Origin: Tigriopus japonicus
Taxonomy: Eukaryota > Arthropoda > Copepoda > Harpacticoida > Harpacticidae
NCBI GenBank assembly: GCA_010645155.1
Contig: JAAGOF010000046.1
Coordinates: 826,921-890,920 of the forward strand
Direction: 5' to 3'
DNA length: 64,000 nucleotides
In this document: piece after piece, positions 1-10,887 of the stretch
Layout: every line of letters begins with the position of its first letter
Position numbering within the stretch: the first letter of the stretch is position 1
Notes under the pieces: model-generated
The model's database searches: none
The model's input: the letters and a program-made list of their open reading frames with translations, nothing else
What the model was told of the DNA's origin: nothing
Program-made: the position numbers and the translations under genes

Positions 1-966
1 TAAATCTTAAAAAATGATTTGTAGCAAAATATTTAAAAAATCTCTTAATAAAAAGATTTGTAACAATGGTGGATGAGGGTAATCAAACGAATTCAGTGGG
101 GATTCTGGGGCCAAAATGGCTAGGGATGCGTCGGAGTCAAGACTTTGCCTCCAAAAAACTTAATCACAATTCTCCAAAGCCTAATTCGCATTCTCCTTTA
201 TGACAATCAGGCGAAACGATCACTTTTCTATAAAATGCCCGAGCCTCGTTCTGACCCATCATTAGCCAGTTTGGTCACCAAAGCCTCAGCTGAATTCGTC
301 CAACTACACTCATCCTTAGGGATTTCAACAAAGCAAAGCATCTTAAACTTCTTCATATGACGTGTTTCTTTATTTGAAAGTTCCCGTCCAAAACAATCCA
401 CTTCTTTCGGAAGTTTTAAGGGTAAAAACTATCAAAATGTGACTCAAAATATACTTAAATAGGGTTTTTGAAGTTAAAAAAGTCCCTAATATGGTGTCCT
501 AGAATGAAAAGCTTATTTTTCTTGTTTTTATTTTATGTATGTACAATCTCAAACGTACATTGTTCAGACACAATAAATGGTCGACAAAGTAGAAAACTGA
601 GGATGAAGGCAGAAGAGGACTGAAGATTCAAAATCGTTGTAAGCTGAACAATTTTTAGACTTGGATTCACCCACGAGGATTTGTGATTTATGAAAAAGCT
701 TTGACGAAAAATTTTGGAAACAAAAATACTGCGGTGTCTAATTTCCATCATAGATAACCGTAGAATGCTTAAGATCCCTTGGGTCTGTATTGTAGATATC
801 TCACGATTTCCAATCAGTTGAAATCTTCAATGAAAAAGATCTATCATGATGGGTTGGGTGAGCGTTATATGCCAAAATAGAAACCCCACATAGCGAAGAG
901 CACTGGAGGGCCAGGGAGTAAGACCTAGGGATGGGTCCAGATCGGCCATGAGCCGACTCCGCATGG

Positions 967-1038
967 GATCGGTTCTGAGGTCGGTTCGCCGTGATGCGGA
1001 TCCAAGAACCCAGGAACCGAGCCTAGTCGGAACCGATC
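967..1038. repeat. Nested inverted repeat (72 bp)
   Basis: GATCGGTTC at 967-975 is the reverse complement of GAACCGATC at 1030-1038. Inside it, CGGTTC at 982-987 pairs with GAACCG at 1014-1019. The segment is much more GC-rich than its surroundings and could fold into an interrupted hairpin. It looks like part of a dispersed repeat, but I cannot test copy number. Confidence 0.5.
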
Positions 1039-1248
1039 TCTGAGGATTCGGCTCTCCATGAATGAATTACCATAAGAAATTGAATAATTAGTTATTTCCG
1101 GAAATTTTATTTGATCCCTTAGATCAAATTTTTAAAAACTACCAAAACTACTCAAGGAAAATTGAAAATTTAGAAAAAATGTATTAGTGCCATAGAGATT
1201 GAATAGCTGCCCCCAAAGATGAACCGTTTAAGAAACAAAAGTTTTAGA

Positions 1249-1254
1249 TTTATT
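1249..1254 (-). promoter_or_regulatory. Possible poly(A) signal of GR-A
   Basis: AATAAA on the minus strand, about 300 bases after the GR-A stop codon. This hexamer is common by chance in AT-rich DNA, so the assignment is weak. Confidence 0.25.
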
Positions 1255-1397
1255 CCTACATCTAAAAAGCATTTTTGCGGATTTCGGGAGTATAAGATAG
1301 GTTTTTGAGCATATTTCAAGCAAGTTCAAGCATGTTTTAGGGCCTGAAACGAAATTTTTAATGCATATTTTGGTCGTCTCTTCTCATGAAACTTAAA

Positions 1398-1430
1398 TTA
1401 GGTTGGTTAGGGGAGGTTAGGGGAGGTTAG
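1398..1430 (+). repeat. TTAGG-like short repeat patch
   Basis: The patch is built from repeats such as TTAGGGGAGG and TTAGGTTGG. It resembles the arthropod TTAGG telomere motif but is degenerate and very short, so it is best called an interstitial simple repeat. Confidence 0.45.
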
Positions 1431-1551
1431 TTTTCTTTCCTGCCTCCTTCTAGTTCTAAACGTTTGTCTGGTCCGTCATGATAGGTCTTTACAGGATTGA
1501 AACATTGAGATTACTGAATGGTGCACAGTTCTTCAAGCAAATAGAAATGTT

Positions 1552-2281
1552 TTAGGAGGCCCTTTCTGTTAGAGTGAATTGAAGCAGAACAATTAAGTAA
1601 GTAAGAAGGTTTCCACAAACAGCTAAACATGAAGAGTAATTGAGATCAAAGCAATTTAAAGGCCGAATGCTTCGTGTGTCATCAAGTCTCTCCTTTAAAA
1701 GTTGAATTTGAAATTGCTGCTCATCCAAGAGTTCCAATCTAAAACGAGCCAAACAATGACGAAGGTTCTGCTTCAACTCAATGATGTTGTTTTCGATATT
1801 TTGGCAAATAAAGATCAAGTACAAAAATCGAATCATGAACGACAATGCTACCACTAAGCATGCCAACTTAAAACCAACGAACAAGATCCAGTGATTACCA
1901 AAGTCTGAAGGAGAGATACCAAGAAAGATTCCAATCACGCCAAAGAATAGTGCTAATACACACTCGTCAAAGGCCAACCGGCCCATTGTGCCAAGATTAG
2001 CACTCTCAATCATATGGGCCAAGTTATTCCCATCTTGGATCAATTGCTGGATTTGAATGTGCAAATCACCAGGAGCTTGATTACCCTGGCCTAACTTTGC
2101 TTTCTTGAACAAAGTTAGGTTATCCTTGATGGAGTCGCCGTCAAAATAGAGTTTGTTGATCCCAATGGCCACAGTTTGAATGTTGAATGTACAATACCAT
2201 AATAAAACCAAACCAGACACTGTGACGACCGAGCACATGGAAGATAAATATTGGCATACTGTCAAGCCATAGAGAAACCAT
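1552..2281 (-). CDS. GR-A exon 3 (last exon)
   Basis: Encodes residues 181-423 with helices 4 to 7. The acceptor is TTTTTCTTCAG, and the first residues WFLYGLT match WFLVGLT at the same place in GR-B. It contains GRLAFDEC before helix 5 and ends with TYLIVLLQF and a TAA stop. Confidence 0.87.
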
Positions 2282-4491
2282 CTGAAGAAAAATCAATGTT
2301 AAATAAGTGCTGTTATCTTAAAAGCCAATGAAGATTCTGGATTGGACAGGTTGGCGATAAAGATGATTTATTTACGTTCAAGCATCGTTACCTAGAAAGA
2401 GGGGTTATGATTTCCAGTAGGAAAAATAAGTCCTTCCTGACATATAGACATACGCCCCCATGTGGGAAAATGGGATTATCAGGCCGTGCTCTATCACAAC
2501 AAACTAGCCTAAAACCAGAGACCGCTTTTCCTTATCTAAAACTGCTGTAGTAGAATAAGCACATTGAGAAAAAGGTTGTTGATTTTGTGCTCCGTAGTGT
2601 TGCGCCGCCCTTTTCTGGTAATTCTGTTCTTTCCTGTTCTGCGCTCGATCAAATATTTCAAATGGTCAGTTGCTCCGCAACAAACGGTCGAGAATGAGAT
2701 GCGATCGTAGAATTTTAGTGAAGCAATGAGACACCAGAGGCCACGACGGTGCTACGGGGTAGACAAACAGGCCCAGCTGATGTTTACTGAGCTTGCCTCT
2801 AATAAGTCTATTAGTTCTTGAACTTTCTTGTCGAACCTTTAAAAATGCTGCTTACTAGTATACTCACAAAATTTTGCCCTACAGGAAGGGTTTGTTGGGG
2901 AGGGTTGGGGCGGACCTGGGTTGCCCATGGGAGAAGAGTGGAAATTGCAATAGTTTTTTGGGTGACGGAAGGGAATGGGAAAGGGAGTTGGGAGGAGGGC
3001 AAGGCTAAAAGGATTCAATTTTTGGCTTAAACATTTCCCCAGTTTGAGTAGATTTCAAGTATATGGGTTGTTACTACTAAATTGCAGTAAAACCACCTTT
3101 ATTCCATTGAATTGTTTCAAGAATTTTTCAAATAAAGGATTCATGATTTCATGATTTATTTGTTAAAATTTTCACTGAAATCTGAGTTTTTCCTGAAAAA
3201 AAATCAATAAAAAGAATTCCTCCAAAACTTAAGTAAAAGTGACATCTTACACCCTTTTTGGAACTTTTTCAGACCGATTATCACACCAAATATTAATAAT
3301 TGACAAACATATTTTGGTTTGACCAAAATAAACCAGTGCAAAAAAACCTGTGCAAATTATTTTGACGGTTTTACTTAAAAAAACTCTTTTCTTGTGAAAA
3401 TTGTAGCTTCTGCCAAAAACATACTGAAACTTGGAAGTTGAATGCTTTTGAAATGTAAGGACAGTAAAATATTAACAAAAAAACACTAAATACAAGAACT
3501 CTCATCCAGTGCTGAGTTTTAAAAGCATCCTATTTTTAGTCTAAATAAAGGTCATTGCCAAAATCTTCATCCAAAAATTTTCAACTTTCACGGAATTTAA
3601 AAAAAAATACCAAAGCAAATCACACAGTTTTCACTCTTTTTATATTATTTAAATTTTTGGGTGCGATTTAACGACTTTCTTAGATCACTTGATGTCATTT
3701 GTTTAAATAGTATTTAAATGTTTGTCCTTCAAAGTTAAATATTTTCGGTCGCTGTGCTCATGATCAAGATCTTGTTTGCGATAGAACGTGATGTGTTCCT
3801 AGACTCCAAATCCAGAGAAATTTAGATGGCCCTGTTTTTTCTAAAAGGTAATACTTCAAACTCAAAATTAACTTACTTCCAGTTTGACTCTTTGTCGTAT
3901 TCTTCAAGAACCACGAGGAATAGATAAGAAAAGCAAAACGGTAGCATAATTTGCCATGACAAGAGAAAGGCAATCTTCTTCAAGGTTCTAATCATGGTTA
4001 GCTTCTTGGTTTCTGAGTCGACAATATGACCTAAGGTCATTCCGTATCTCGAGATGGATGTGACAGATTTTGGGTTCAGATACATATGAAATAGAGTCCT
4101 GAACGATGTTAGATACAACAACAAGTTGATCAACATCAATGAAATAGTGTCCGTCAAAGTCAAGCCCAAATCTCTCCAGGTATTACTAAAATTAAAAAAA
4201 AGGTCAAAACAAAAAGGCGAATGATTTTGTGACCTCATTCTTTTTGGAGAATACTCACAACACATCAAGGATACTCTTTCCAAACACCATGTACACACAA
4301 AGAAAGTTGATTAAAAAGGGCAATACATTGAAAATAAACAAAATAGCACAACTGAAAGCTAGTTTTCGCGGTGACTTTTCAAAAGAGAATCCATGTCGAT
4401 CAACTTTCACTTCAAGTGGCATCCCACCCCACTTGATCAGATTGGTAAACACACTCTTCGTCAATGGATCTCTTATTTTTGTTAAAGCCAT
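1552..4491 (-). CDS. Gustatory-receptor-like 7-TM chemoreceptor A (GR-A), 3 exons
   Basis: The predicted product is a 423-aa plasma-membrane chemoreceptor of the arthropod gustatory receptor superfamily, which forms ligand-gated cation channels; the ligand is unknown. Coding exons are 4491-4259, 4185-3877 and 2281-1552. Both introns are phase 2 with good GT/AG sites. Hydrophobic segments lie near residues 44-70, 84-112, 148-170, 192-220, 288-304, 313-340 and 397-416, giving seven helices. The last contains TYLIVLLQF (408-416), matching the family signature TYhhhhhQF. Length is typical for GRs. The start is the first ATG of the open exon. The closest relative in the window is GR-B, with the same exon layout, so the two are a tandem duplication. 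No break is visible. The family call is firm from the signature and topology; the subfamily cannot be given. Confidence 0.85.
2282..3876 (-). other. GR-A intron 2 (1.6 kb)
   Basis: This is the non-coding interval between GR-A exons 2 and 3. It is AT-rich with a short G-rich patch near 2883-3000. No coding exon or transposon is recognised in it. Confidence 0.6.
3877..4185 (-). CDS. GR-A exon 2
   Basis: Encodes residues 78-181 with helices 2 and 3. The acceptor follows a T-rich tract ending TTTTAG, and the donor is GTAAGT. The 73-base intron before it is compact, whereas the next intron is about 1.6 kb. Confidence 0.82.
4259..4491 (-). CDS. GR-A exon 1
   Basis: Encodes residues 1-77 plus two bases of codon 78, including helix 1 (about 44-70). 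The donor is GTGAGTAT directly after base 4259. Reading on past the donor meets a stop at once, which supports the splice. Confidence 0.8.
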
Positions 4492-7400
4492 ACTTATTTT
4501 TTTTTACAAAATTGGTTAACAATTGAACTACTGAGGAATGCTTGCTGGGGGACTTTTTTCTCACGATAAACACGTAATGTGTCGGTTATCAGTGGCAAAG
4601 TGATACTAATGGTGTTTAATGGTGTGCGTGGAAAGAAATTTAATGAGTGGTTGTTTAACAAGAGCCTTCGAATTCATAAGCTTATGGAAAGCACACAATT
4701 TCATTTACCTTTTTTTATTTACCTTAGGTGGAATAATTTTCTTAAGAAATTCGTCCTATTACATTTTATGTCAGTGAGTTAAACAATTCAGGATCCAAAT
4801 ATGTTCATAAATGCATTTAAATGCCAGTGAAGTTTCCAAATTCCCATAAAGAATCCGACATATACTTGGAGATTTTTGTAGGAGGTCAAATTTGATGAAC
4901 TTTGAACTAACTCGGTTGTTGTGGCCACAAAGCCTTAAAACATTTGCCTTAACCTTTACCTCTGGGTTACTTTGAAAGATATTGAATGCAAATTATTCAT
5001 TGATTGGAATTTTACCCAGCAAGGCACTTCAAATGATTCCACGGAGGTTAAATTTTGTCATTTCCAATTACTTGAATTTTTGCAGTTCATTGATCTGACA
5101 TAATAATAAAATCAAAATACATTCCCTTGAAAACAAGCCTGATGGCTTGAGGGTCTCTCTGGGCGTGTCTTTTATAAACAAAGCGAGGGTTTTGGTGTTT
5201 GCAATGTGAAACTCTTGGGCTATGACATTTTCGATACTATTAAGGCCGCACCTTGACTTATTAGTTTCCATTCACAATTAGAAGTGTATTTACCTTACCA
5301 CGACCATTAGTACGTTTTTCCCAGTTGCCAAGAATATGTTACCTGTCTCTTAAAGTATGAGCACACAAAACTCAACCCAGTAATCGTTAGAATAAGAAAG
5401 CGAAACATTTGGAATATATCTTGTATTACAAGTTTAAAATGCTATCAATTTTCAACTCATTGGAGTATCAGGATCAAGAGTTATTATCTCAAAGCACACT
5501 GCGTACTCTTGGAGAGAGTTCTAGATAGAGAAATGTCACTTCCAAATCAGGTGTTTTTGTTCCAATTATATTCAACTGACAACTCATTTCCCAGGGATGT
5601 TGTCAAATGTAAAGTAACCAAAGAAGCATTGATTACATTTATGATTTTAGTTCAAGGTTGCCAAAATAAAAAAAAGCAAGAAAGCTCTATGGAAACTTAC
5701 CTCCAAAAAGTAAACCTCATGGAGGTGTTTCTTAGAAAATTAGATCAGCTACAAATTTTTGATATACAAGAGACAAATGAATGCTGAATGTGAAATCAAG
5801 CATCAAAGATCATTATACTTCATTATATATTATACAATTTCATTATACAATTTTGCACAACTTCGTTTGAAAGTTTGGTCAACCAAATACAAGGTTCATT
5901 CCATTCATGCATAAAAAATAATACGTAATTGCCTAAGGTGGATGTGTCCAACCACCGCAATTGTTTTGGGGTATCTTCCTATTTCAATTTTGAGCAATCT
6001 GACTGAACATTTGATCTGCTTTGAGTGATGAGAGTAGTTTTTTATTCAAAATAGTTACCAAGTTCTTTGTTTTCCAAGACACGTCATTTAGTTCAAAATT
6101 CAATCAATTTCAGACTAGGCCATCAGACCACCCTTCTTTTTGGGGCACTTTAGAGTGATCCCGCCCAACTTCAGGTTTGTCTGGTTCTTCAGAAAAACAT
6201 TGTCCAATTAGACGAAAAAAGACGGAAAAACTGTCCAATTAGCCGAAAAAATATGAAAAAACTATCCGATTAGACGAAACAGATGAAAAACCGTCGGATT
6301 AGACAAAAAGATGGAAAAAACTGTCGTATCAGACAAAAAAATATGGAAAAAACTGCCGGATTAGACGAAAAAGATGGAAAAACTTTCGGATTAGACGAAA
6401 AAAGATCAGATTTACTTAAACATTAATTTTTCTCATAGCTAGATAAATATTTCAGCCCAAAAATTCCCTTTTCTTTTTGGGTCTGTCAGGTAACCCGACA
6501 AGTTAATTTACAAGTGTGGAACGTATTTTGTTTGTGTAAAGCCCCAACTGACAGTCAAATTACTACTTTTGCCCATTTTTTGGCCCTGACCTTTCTTTGA
6601 TTTCTTTGTTTTGAGAATTAAAAAACGCTTAAGAAGCTGAAAATCCAAGAAATCCTAATTTTTGACCCATAAGATATGAAAAGACAAATTAAACAAATAG
6701 TTCTTCCGCGACAAACAAGGGCAAAAAGACGAATGGGAGTGATTACTGTATGATTTTACGGACGTGCTGCCATTAGCAGTGTAGGCTTGCCAAAAAAACC
6801 TGTTCTCAAGGGTCAGAATTACGAAAAATGTTGCATTTATGGGCAATGGCATGGTTGAGAAGTATTGCAAAGTAATTTGAAAATAAATGGGGGAAATTGG
6901 AAGCCTTCAATTAAACAAATTATTTGTTTTTAGGTTTAGTTGCCCTAGGAACCGATCTCCTCTGGCTATCTTGTTATTCAAAGTCGGGCATTCCTAATTT
7001 CAAAGTTCGGAAGAACCCTCTCAACTGATGTAGCGAAATTTTAGATAAAAGCAACAAAACGTACTTTTTTGCTGAAACAATGTCAAGAATTGCTATTTCA
7101 ACTTCAAGTTGTGCATATGAGAATGGCATTGTTGCAATTACCAGGCCTAAACCTTCGTTTTAGTTACCTCGCACGCTCATCAGAAACACAGGTATTCCGA
7201 ACTTTTTTCCCGCCAAAAATGATGACGTCACTAGTAATTGCTGTAGTAAGTTTATTCGTCTAATGTTCCTGTCACTACTCATAATCTAAAGGAAATGGGA
7301 ACTTTTACCTTCAGGAATAAAGTAGTCATTCATCATAATCATTCATTCCTTGATCAAGTATTACCTATTTCGTAGAATGTATTAGTACAATTTCGTATTA

Positions 7401-9344
7401 GTACCCAACTTTAGGTGGAATGTTTGCATGATTGCAATTAGAAGAGAGAGGGTTTGCTTTGCAGGTGATACGTGATGTGCACGGCAGTTCATGAACTCAA
7501 CAATAGCGATGGAGTTGATGCAGTAATGACTTGGTCTGGTTAACCTCTGATGAATATTTGTAAGAGGATTGGAATTTTTTTTCTGATAGATGAAGCTTTT
7601 GGCTCCGCTGGTCTCCGCTGGTCTAGTAAAGAAAGAGTACGATCGCAAAGTACGTCATCTTGTGTGTTTAACAGGTCGTAAATTCCATGATTCACAAGTA
7701 TTTGCAAATAGCAACGGGCAGGCATCAGTTTTGGATACACTAAAGTGCCTCTAATATTGGTTGAGGATTGCTTATGGACCTGCAATGGTTTTTGGTCGAA
7801 TTTATAGATAAACATTTTTGAGATTGGCCTGAAAAACTTGCCAATGGGATGTTTCAATTAAACGTCAGAACCGTTTATAATGAAGTTACACAAGCCCATC
7901 TACCATTGAAGGAAGTCATTTCTTTGAAAGTAAGCTTTTTAAAAACCCAATTTTAGTATGGTTTTGTACATACTTTCTATCAGTTTTCCTTGTTTAAGGT
8001 CAACAGATGCTCAAGCTAATTGGAACCACCGAGTCCAAAAATGGCAGATAATATAATAAGCCAATAGATGCCCGCATCAGGATATTGATGGAACTCGGGC
8101 TTACGACAACCGACTCTTGGCTAAGTCAGCGGAACCTTAAAAAGATACACTAGCTCGTATGTTATGATGGCAAAGCTCGATAGTTGACTTGCAAGTTTAC
8201 TTCAGAGTGTGCTTGCTTGGTTTTCTCCATCGATTTGGCTTTTCTCGAATGTGACAGTCCGTTTCGATCTTGAAATTCCCGAACATCGATGATCGTTCCC
8301 TCGTCCACTTTCAAAGCCATCACCTCCGGATTTCAGCTACCCCACATTTCTCCTTTTGTCTTTTCCTCGCACCCTTTTCAACTCCGCGCTCAAGCACAGG
8401 TCAGGGGGTGGGCAATTTTTGACAGCAAATTCGAAGAAACACTGAAAGGAAGTTCGCTTAGAGTTGGTTCGATTGGCGTTAGGGATGTGGCTTGATGCTA
8501 ATTTTCAATCTTTTAGCTGTTGATGATAAGTCACAACACGATCTTGTATTGGAATGGAATCAGAATTAGTGATGTGACTTGGGCAAGTAATGAGTCATCA
8601 CAGACACCCCAAGCACAAGTTGTTGACAAGCATTACTTGGGCAATACACCAATACACTTGGCAAGCTCAAGGAACATTGGAAGATGCAGTTGCCGGCAGT
8701 TGCTCTTAGAAGATTTCAGATGCTTGCAGTGTGACTTAGAAGAAAAGAATGTCAAGTTGCATTTTCAATGATCTTTTGACCTTAATAATTTAGCAATAAA
8801 CAGTGGAAGTGAAACAAAAAAAGATTTTGATTTGGATAGCATTTGCAAAACCATGTTTTTTCTTTAGTTTCCGTTCCAAGCCACACATGAATACACTTTT
8901 CGGGCGAATCAAGAATGAGATTTAACAGTCACACTTGGGAACAAGCTCGGTCACTCAGAGTTGCCAGAAAAAAATAAAAGATGCCAACTCTTTTTTTTTT
9001 TAATTTTCTCAAAAGCTTTTGCATTTCTCGATCCAAAAGCTTTGAATTGTGTATTTTCATCTAAAAATCCATCCTAACAAGGGCATGGGCCCTATTTCGC
9101 TGAAACTTTCTGGTTAATTGAAATTCTGATGCCGAAGGTTTAGTCTTCATTCCTAGCAAATTTGTTGGATGCAAGACGTAGAACCCAAAAACTTTGAATA
9201 ATTTCTGTTCATAATGAGTAATTTTGCATTCAAAGTTTTGGAGAGACTGGAAGAGCTTTGATCATGGTAGTTTTTGCAACGATTGTGGCGCAGCCTGAGC
9301 AGCCTACAAAGCTCAAAAATCGTGCCAGTCCTTTACCCGACTCT
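4492..9344. other. Intergenic, GR-A upstream to LINE relic
   Basis: AT-rich DNA in which I recognise no gene. It contains the minisatellite at 6201-6410. The longest open frames, for example minus 7540-7857, show no known domain, splice pattern or homologue that I can name. Confidence 0.55.
6201..6410. repeat. 30-31 bp minisatellite, about 7 units
   Basis: Nearly seven diverged head-to-tail copies of a unit whose core is GGATTAGACGAAAAAGATGG followed by AAAAACTGTC. Copies differ by scattered substitutions and by A-run length, giving periods of 30 to 32 bases. Confidence 0.85.
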
Positions 9345-9665
9345 ATACCATGGACTTCCAAATAATCTTCAAGCTTGGACATCATGATCTTCTCAAACCT
9401 TTTCAAAACTGGAGGTTAGTGAAATTGGCCTAAAATTGCTGGGATGAGGCCTATTTCCGCCCTTAAAAATTGGAACAACTTTAGCTACTTTCAATGAGGA
9501 GGGAAACTTGCCCTGATCCAAGATGTGACGTATCAAGTACGAGAAAACAGGGGTAAGAATCTATGAGCATTTCATCAGAAACTGAGATGTCACACCATCA
9601 GGTCCAAGAGAACTTGAGAGCATTGAGCTCTTGACGGCCTCAAAAGCATCTTGATCTGTACCTAA
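9345..9665 (-). pseudogene. LINE (non-LTR) reverse transcriptase fragment, decayed
   Basis: Minus-strand translation shows the start of a non-LTR reverse transcriptase domain: SLGPDGV, then KVAKVVPIFKGGNR, then SNFRPISLTSSFEKV. This order matches the GPDG, K-hV-P-h-K and N-(Y/F)RPISL blocks of jockey/CR1-like elements. There is an in-frame stop after MKCS and a frame change just after FEKV, where the match continues in another frame as FEKIMMSKLEDYLE. No endonuclease or YADD region follows, so only a few hundred bases survive. The clade cannot be decided. Confidence 0.75.
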
Positions 9666-9970
9666 CCACCAGGTCTTCCTTATTTTTTATCGGATTTATC
9701 GGATGTTCCAAATTTCAGAAAATGTGGTACCTTGCCTATACAGTATAAGTCACTTCTGGTGTCGAGGATCCAAAATTAACGCATCACAAGAGAAGGTTAC
9801 CAAAATGGAGATTTTTTTCATACGTACTAGTTTTTTCTGAAATTATATATTTCCAAAAGTAGAATTGACAAGTGTTAAAGACCCAAACCCTAAAAACCTT
9901 AAATATAACATGAAATGCTTCCTTTATTATGCTCCTTTCTATTATCATTTTCACATTCACAAAACTTCAT

Positions 9971-9976
9971 TTTATT
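9971..9976 (-). promoter_or_regulatory. Possible poly(A) signal of GR-B
   Basis: AATAAA on the minus strand about 150 bases past the GR-B stop, with a second copy at 9923-9928. Distance and strand fit, but the surroundings are AT-rich. Confidence 0.35.
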
Positions 9977-10127
9977 TCCGTTTTAAAGGACATTAATGGT
10001 ATTTTTATTTCCATTCAATGCACAGACTTTCTAGTTACCATTGTCAAATCTCAGAATTAAGTATTTTTACATATTATAATCATTTATCATATGTGCATTA
10101 CAGGCATTTGTTGTATTTAACCTGTGC

Positions 10128-10887
10128 TCAATTCCCTCTGTTTGCGTCGTTGTCAGAAATTTTGAATTGCAAGAGTACTATGAAATAAGTCAGAATAGAG
10201 CCGGTCAGTGACAAAGCCGATGAATAATTCAAAGGAAAGCTGTCCCAAGTTTTAATCCCTGTGGTCTCTTGAAATCGTTCCATTAACATTTCCAAGTTGA
10301 AGCGAGTTTCCTCAGCGATAGTCTTGTAATTGTTGACTAGGTATTTCCTCAGATTGTGTCGTAATTGAGCCACATGACCTTCAATCTTTTGCCCAAAAGA
10401 AACTAGAAGGCAGAAGCGGACAGTGTGAGAAATGCCCACAATCAGACAAGCGGGTTTGAGCTTCAACCAAAACAACGAGTTCCGGCTAAGATTCACCGGG
10501 GTCACAGCCAAAAAGAACCCAATGGCTCCAAAAAAGACGCCGAAAGCGCATTCATCAAAAACCAATCGCCCTAAGAATCCTTGGTTGGCGCATTCCAAAG
10601 TTTTGGCAATGACATGGCCATTTTGAACCATAGAGGCAATATCAGATTCACTACTCGAATGGTCTGATTGAGCCGAGTTTTTGGGAACGTTGCTGGTTTT
10701 CCGGAATAGGTTGCTTGGGCCATTGTGCAAAGATGAGCTCCTCTGGGGAAAATATCGTTTGTTGAAGTTTTTAAGAACAACTTCCAGACTGGAGATTGCG
10801 AACCAGACAATCAAAAGGCCAGTAAGAATTTGGACTGAGAAGAAGACGAACAAGTAGGCAAACCATGTCAAACCAACAAGAAACCAG
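10128..10887 (-). CDS. GR-B exon 3 (last exon)
   Basis: Encodes residues 170-422 with helices 4 to 7. The acceptor is ACATCTAG after a T-run. It carries the serine-rich loop (220-253), GRLVFDECA and the terminal TYFIVLLQF signature. Confidence 0.87.

Larger units (their letters stand above)
1..1551. other. AT-rich intergenic/3' flank of GR-A
   Basis: No gene is recognised here. The stretch holds a nested inverted repeat at 967-1038, a TTAGG-like patch at 1398-1430 and a possible poly(A) signal for GR-A at 1249-1254. Open frames are short and show no recognisable domain. Confidence 0.6.

Noticed and set aside
7540..7857. 105-aa minus open frame upstream of GR-A
   Set aside because: No known motif or splice partner; length is within chance for this composition.
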